A stretch of 64,000 bases of DNA from Sporisorium sorghi. Lineage: Eukaryota; Basidiomycota; Ustilaginomycetes; Ustilaginales; Ustilaginaceae. Under the pieces are notes generated by a model, which was not told the DNA's origin, did no database searches, and saw only the letters and a list, made by a program, of their open reading frames with translations. The stretch is from the NCBI GenBank assembly GCA_023212695.1, contig JALCCG010000013.1, forward strand, positions 103,794 to 167,793, read 5' to 3'. The position numbers and the translations under genes are program-made. Positions 59,952 through 64,000 of the stretch are shown piece by piece. How positions within the stretch are numbered: the first letter of the stretch is position 1; each line of letters opens with the position of its first letter.

Positions 59952-61748
59952 TTAATGATTGCGTTTAAGAAACTCATCCATGCGCGCATAAGCGATTTTT
60001 TCATTGGCCTTTTTGGTGATGCCATGGCCCTCATCGTCAAACACAAGGTATTCCACATCCCGGCCTTTAGCACGGAGCGCCTCGACGATTTGGTCGGATT
60101 CCTCCTTAACGACACGCGGATCGTTAGCCCCTTGAATGATCAGCATCGGATTCACCATGTCATCCAGATACGTAATCGGCGAATCCTTAATGAATCTTTC
60201 CTTATCCCGCTCCGGATCGCCAATCCAGCGCTCCATAATCGGTTTCCAATGCTCCGGTACCGAGTTGTAGAAGGTAAACAGATTGCTGACCCCGACGATA
60301 TCGATAGCAGCCTTGAAATACTCCGGATTGCGCCCTGCCAGCAGTAAGGTCATATAACCGCCATAACTTCCACCCATGACAAAGAGTTTCTCCCGGCTTG
60401 AAATATCTTGCTCAAACAGCCAATCCATCCCTGCCAGACAGTCCTTGCGCGGTCCCTCGCCCCAATCCTGTTCCACCAATTTCACGAAGGAGCTGCCATA
60501 ACCCGTACTGCCGCGGAAGTTTGGACAGAAGATGTTGTATCCCTTGGCTAGAATATACTGGAACATGGAGCGGAACTGCTTGCGCTCCGAGGCTTGCGGA
60601 CCTCCATGCGGCCAAAATACCGTATAACCGTTCGCAACATGGGATTGGGCACGGAACAAGAGCGCCTCGATCTCCATGCCGTCAAAAGAGTTATAGGTCA
60701 CGACATCCGGCGCCACCAAATCCTCATCGGTTAATCCTGTCAGAACGTTCTTGGTTATCATGCTCCACTTGCCGTCCGCATAGCGATAAATGTTAAGCGG
60801 CTTCACGGCACCACGGGCGAGCAGGTACAGATGGCCCGACTTTGTCACATTCAGCTGCTCCACAATGTCGGAAGGAAGCGGTATGGGCGTTAACTCGCCG
60901 CTATCGAGCGAATAGGCATACAGCCGATCCTCCACCCCTTTCTCCGTAACGATGTACAGCGTCTGCGAATCCTTATGATAGCGCAGGAGCTGGATGCTTT
61001 CCCGATCGATACGGCACAAGGGCTCAAACTTCTGCTGAGGAATATCGTAGCGGGCAACGTAGGAAAATTCCGATTCATAATCCGTAGCAAAAATGACTTG
61101 ATCGTTGTCAATAAACAGCGCATCGCCCGAAATATGCACCTGCTCAGGAGAAGGGGTCAGGCACAACGGCTCTTCGCCTTCACGCTGCACATAACTCACA
61201 TAGTAGGTGTTGGCATACATTTTGGTGTATGCGATGGTCTTCTCATCGGGACTTACTGCACACATTTCGGTTGACGTATCCTTGCCCTCAAGCAGAAGTT
61301 GATCCTCTTTGGTGTCCAGATGAAACACGCGCGAGTTCAGGAAGGATGGATTGTCTTTCGAAGTTACATAGTATAAGCGTCTGCCGTCCTCTGACAGATG
61401 TACAAAATAATGCTTGTCATCCCCTGACGCTCCTTCAAACAGAGGAATCGGCTCCCCGCCGTTCCAGCGCAGCGCGTGGAATTGATAGTTCTCATTCCCA
61501 TCACGGTCAAAGGCTGTTAAAATATGTCGTCCTTCCGGGTCGAGCTTGATAAAGCTGCTGATCTGATCATTGTATGTAAGCGGGTAAGGGTAAGCTGTAT
61601 CCCCTGCTAAATCCATCGCCCATAAATTAAACTTTCCGTTCAGACTGCTGCTGAACACAAGCCGTGACTCGTCTGCACTGATTCCAAAAGTACGAATACT
61701 GTACGTTTGAAAAAACTGTTCTACATCGGGTTTGGGAAATTCAATCAT
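59952..61748 (-). CDS. S9 family prolyl oligopeptidase-type peptidase
   Basis: 598 residues, no signal peptide. The N-terminal ~350 residues form a beta-propeller of TolB/PD40-like blades ([40 protein letters not shown]). The C-terminal alpha/beta hydrolase has the nucleophile motif GGSYGGYM (Ser ~457), an Asp in QGANDPRV and a His in [10 protein letters not shown]. It cleaves short peptides or acyl-aminoacyl ends in the cytosol. GGAGG lies 7 nt before the ATG. A single gene. Confidence 0.92.
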   Translation of the reverse strand: MIEFPKPDVEQFFQTYSIRTFGISADESRLVFSSSLNGKFNLWAMDLAGDTAYPYPLTYNDQISSFIKLDPEGRHILTAFDRDGNENYQFHALRWNGGEPIPLFEGASGDDKHYFVHLSEDGRRLYYVTSKDNPSFLNSRVFHLDTKEDQLLLEGKDTSTEMCAVSPDEKTIAYTKMYANTYYVSYVQREGEEPLCLTPSPEQVHISGDALFIDNDQVIFATDYESEFSYVARYDIPQQKFEPLCRIDRESIQLLRYHKDSQTLYIVTEKGVEDRLYAYSLDSGELTPIPLPSDIVEQLNVTKSGHLYLLARGAVKPLNIYRYADGKWSMITKNVLTGLTDEDLVAPDVVTYNSFDGMEIEALLFRAQSHVANGYTVFWPHGGPQASERKQFRSMFQYILAKGYNIFCPNFRGSTGYGSSFVKLVEQDWGEGPRKDCLAGMDWLFEQDISSREKLFVMGGSYGGYMTLLLAGRNPEYFKAAIDIVGVSNLFTFYNSVPEHWKPIMERWIGDPERDKERFIKDSPITYLDDMVNPMLIIQGANDPRVVKEESDQIVEALRAKGRDVEYLVFDDEGHGITKKANEKIAYARMDEFLKRNH

Positions 61749-61953
61749 CCATATGCCTCCCTACTTCATATTATTGTCCATCGGTTAATAAATGGGCAAG
61801 TCTTCCAATCCGCTGGATTACTCCCATTATAACGCAAAGTTTCATACAGAACATCATTACATAGACCGGACGCTTCCTACATCTTCAGACTGAGCTGAAA
61901 GCCCAGTTTCTAGAAGCGGCCTGTACATATTCACGCCCTCCCCTCTTCAGCCC

Positions 61954-61981
61954 GCATATCTGCAGCGAGTTGCCATATAAA
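61954..61981 (+). promoter_or_regulatory. Weak sigma-E-like promoter before spoVR
   Basis: GCATATC (61954-61960) and CATATAAA (61974-61981), with a 13-nt spacer, resemble the mother-cell sigma-E boxes (KMATATT, CATACAHT) with one and two mismatches. The known spoVR gene is sigma-E dependent, which makes this plausible only. Confidence 0.3.
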
Positions 61982-62021
61982 TGATAAGAACCATGTTTTT
62001 CATGACGAAGGGGGGATCCTC

Positions 62022-63413
62022 GTGCACCAAGACGAGATCGCGGAACTGGAACGTTCTATTGCGGAGATTACCGAAATCGCTACAGGCTTTGGCCTTGATT
62101 TTTACCCTATGCGATATGAGATCTGCCCGGCAGACATCATATACACCTTCGGCGCCTACGGCATGCCCACCCGGTTCAGCCATTGGAGCTTTGGAAAAAC
62201 CTTTAATAAAATGAAGTTGCAATACGACTTCGGCCTTAGCAAAATATACGAACTCGTCATCAACTCCAATCCGTGCTACGCGTTTCTCCTGGACGGCAAT
62301 TCCCTGATCCAGAACAAACTCATTGTGGCCCATGTGCTGGCACACTGTGATTTCTTCAAGAACAACGCCCGCTTCTCCGTCTCCAACCGCAATATGGTCG
62401 AGAGCATGTCGGCAACGGCCGAGCGTATCTCCCGCTATGAGATTGAGTACGGGACCGAAGCGGTTGAGCAGTTTATCGATGCTGTGCTTGCGATTCAGGA
62501 GCATGTAGATCCTCATATTATTAGACCGGATAAACTCGACAAGCAGCTTTACAATGCTCGCCGGGTACTGGAGCGCAAGGAGGAAGCCAAACGGCATAAG
62601 CCCCCTGGCCGGTACGACGATTTGTGGGACATCGATGAAGAAAAGCAAGAGAAAGCCGAGAATTCAACCCCGACACCAAAGCGCTTCCCGCCGGAACCGG
62701 AGAAAGACATCATGTGGTTTATTCAGGAACACTCCGATATTCTGGAGGATTGGCAGCGGGATATCATGAGCATGCTGCGAGAGGAGATGCTGTACTTCTG
62801 GCCGCAAATGGAAACGAAGATCATGAACGAAGGCTGGGCTTCGTACTGGCATCAGCGCATCCTGCGGGAAATGGATCTGACCAGCGAGGAAACCGTGGAA
62901 TTCGCCAAGCTTAACGCCTCGGTCGTACAGCCGTCACGCCACAGCCTGAACCCTTATTACCTCGGGCTTAAGATTTTCGAGGATATCGAACGCCGCTGGG
63001 ACCGGGAGAAGATGTTTGATGTACGCGAATATGATTCGGACATCTCATTCCTGCGCAATTATTTGACAAAGGAATTAGTGGAGGATCTGGATCTCTACGT
63101 TTTTGAGAAAAAGGGGCCGGAGTGGAAAATCACCGACAAAGCATGGGAGAATATCCGCGACCAGCTGGTCGTTTCCCGTGTGAACGGAGGTTCCCCGTTT
63201 CTCGTCATTACCGATGGCGATCATCTCCGTTCCGGTGAGATGATGATCAAGCATTTATACGAAGGGATTGAGCTTGACCTTAAATACATGGAACGCACCA
63301 TCCCTTATGTTTACCGGCTCTGGGGCAAACCTGTGCATCTGCACAGCATGATCGAAGGCAAACCGATTCTGTTCTCCTATGACGGCAAGAAACTTCATCG
63401 GCGATTTATTTAA
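62022..63413 (+). CDS. spoVR: SpoVR family protein
   Basis: 463 residues, GTG start after GAAGGGGGGATCCTC. Strongly Spo[44 protein letters not shown], then [14 protein letters not shown] and [20 protein letters not shown]. SpoVR is needed for normal spore cortex in B. subtilis; its biochemical role is not settled. Single gene with its own terminator. Confidence 0.95.
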   Translation: MHQDEIAELERSIAEITEIATGFGLDFYPMRYEICPADIIYTFGAYGMPTRFSHWSFGKTFNKMKLQYDFGLSKIYELVINSNPCYAFLLDGNSLIQNKLIVAHVLAHCDFFKNNARFSVSNRNMVESMSATAERISRYEIEYGTEAVEQFIDAVLAIQEHVDPHIIRPDKLDKQLYNARRVLERKEEAKRHKPPGRYDDLWDIDEEKQEKAENSTPTPKRFPPEPEKDIMWFIQEHSDILEDWQRDIMSMLREEMLYFWPQMETKIMNEGWASYWHQRILREMDLTSEETVEFAKLNASVVQPSRHSLNPYYLGLKIFEDIERRWDREKMFDVREYDSDISFLRNYLTKELVEDLDLYVFEKKGPEWKITDKAWENIRDQLVVSRVNGGSPFLVITDGDHLRSGEMMIKHLYEGIELDLKYMERTIPYVYRLWGKPVHLHSMIEGKPILFSYDGKKLHRRFI

Positions 63414-63450
63414 CAGTGCTTGATGCATGGATATATCTGCTTACAACAAC

Positions 63451-63492
63451 AGCACCCGCGAGTGAGTGAATCCCTCATCGCGGGTGCTTTGT
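63451..63492 (+). terminator. Terminator of spoVR
   Basis: AGCACCCGCGA and TCGCGGGTGCT pair over 11 bp, followed by TTGTTT. It also precedes the end of the convergent chemoreceptor gene. Confidence 0.88.
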
Positions 63493-63530
63493 TTACCGAT
63501 ATTCAACGATCCATGCGTAGGCTGCTTGAC

Positions 63531-64000
63531 CTAGACGGTCACCTTCTCAGCTTGCTTCAAGGTTTCGACATGGGTATCATGCTTCTGAACATCATACTCA
63601 TGTTGAAGCGATTCCAAATCATCAGCCAGCTTCTCCATCATCTTCACGAAGGCAGCCAGTTCCTGCGAGCTTGCCGCCTGATTGCGGGCATTAATTGACG
63701 TTTTCTCCGATTCCTGTTCAACGAGCCCCAGCTTGCGGATGATGCCGCTGACCTTGTCCTGAATTTCGTCCATCGCCTTCTTGGAATGGGTGGCAAGCTT
63801 TCGCACTTCGCCAGCAACAACTTCGAAACCTCGGCCTAACTCGCCAGCATGAGCTGCTTCAATCGCGGCATTCAGGCCGAGCAAGTGGCTCTGATCCGAA
63901 ATTTCCCGGATCAAACTCCCCATCTGTTCGATGTGCAGGATTTCATTGCCAAGCTCCGAAGTTAGTGTATGCGCTTTATCCTGCGCTTCTGCTGTCTTCA
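63531..64000 (-). CDS. Methyl-accepting chemotaxis protein, C-terminal part
   Basis: The frame is open to the window edge, so the N-terminus is outside. The visible part is the MCP hairpin tip, [20 protein letters not shown] then [20 protein letters not shown], which contacts CheA and CheW. A coiled coil of ~80 residues follows, without an obvious CheR-tether pentapeptide. The short C-terminal leg suggests a soluble or small receptor like YfmS rather than a full transmembrane one, but the missing part decides that. Confidence 0.88.
   Translation of the reverse strand, partial: KTAEAQDKAHTLTSELGNEILHIEQMGSLIREISDQSHLLGLNAAIEAAHAGELGRGFEVVAGEVRKLATHSKKAMDEIQDKVSGIIRKLGLVEQESEKTSINARNQAASSQELAAFVKMMEKLADDLESLQHEYDVQKHDTHVETLKQAEKVTV

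Noticed and set aside
1..64000. CRISPR arrays, tRNA or rRNA genes, intact insertion sequences, prophage
   Set aside because: No regularly spaced repeats, cloverleaf candidates, transposases or phage structural genes were seen on either strand.

Overview
The window reads as a chromosomal stretch of a Gram-positive, endospore-forming member of the Paenibacillaceae, most likely Paenibacillus. This is inference from gene content: a gerA-type germinant receptor operon, SpoVR, YetF and DUF1657 proteins, an S-layer-homology (SLH) surface protein, large LuxR/MalT-like and AraC regulators, LplB/LplC-type sugar importers, CcpN and an SR1P peptide, with strong AGGAGG ribosome sites and roughly balanced base composition. 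No rRNA, tRNA, CRISPR array, phage module or intact insertion sequence was seen. One 99-base run of N lies at 42046-42144.

Layout. 1-7.7 kb: the tail of a secreted MORN-repeat protein, an MBOAT/SGNH O-acylation pair, a VOC protein, an SDR, a DUF3626 protein and an AraC regulator. 7.8-15.2 kb: a 1002-residue SLH surface protein, a LuxR/MalT-like ATPase regulator, and a divergent pair built on effector-binding domains. 15.5-24.6 kb: FabV enoyl reductase, an SDR with a divergent LysR regulator, ExoA, a decayed sigma-factor and VOC pair, a MarR-doxX-VOC regulon with a shared 19-bp operator, a FecCD fragment, and a butanediol-dehydrogenase-like gene with a divergent LacI regulator sharing a 12-bp palindrome. 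24.7-33.8 kb: a beta-glucoside locus (ABC permeases, binding protein, BadF-type kinase, GH4 phospho-glucosidase, AraC regulators, secreted GH16 glucanase).

33.8-36.9 kb: an aldo/keto reductase remnant, a PadR-permease-prefix-DUF4825 operon and a DUF2062 protein. 37.0-41.1 kb: a germinant-receptor operon in the order A-C-D-B, preceded by a sequence matching a sigma-G promoter. 41.1-43.4 kb: a sulfonate-type binding protein, TauD, and a fragment of a second TauD. 43.7 kb: a small holin-like type I toxin gene with a probable antisense RNA. 44-45.2 kb: YetF fused to DUF1657 opposite a free DUF1657 protein. 45.4-52.6 kb: KDG kinase and KDPG aldolase, YitT, a UlaG-like lactonase and the fruR-fruK-fruA operon.

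52.9-58.6 kb: a J-like membrane protein, DegV, a LiaI/F-like membrane protein, then a gluconeogenesis control island (SR1P, CcpN, PPDK regulatory protein, GlpX). 58.9-64 kb: a CDF transporter, an S9 peptidase, SpoVR and the end of a chemoreceptor signalling domain.

Themes: sugar uptake and carbon-flow control (glucoside, KDG, fructose, CcpN), spore functions, and scattered gene decay (sigma factor, VOC, FecCD, aldo/keto reductase, TauD). Most operons are bounded by clear intrinsic terminators, and several regulators have a recognisable dyad at their own promoter. Nothing here is clearly an undescribed multi-gene system. The strongest leads are the SR1P-CcpN-YqfL-GlpX island, the A-C-D-B germinant receptor operon with its sigma-G promoter, and the type I toxin locus.
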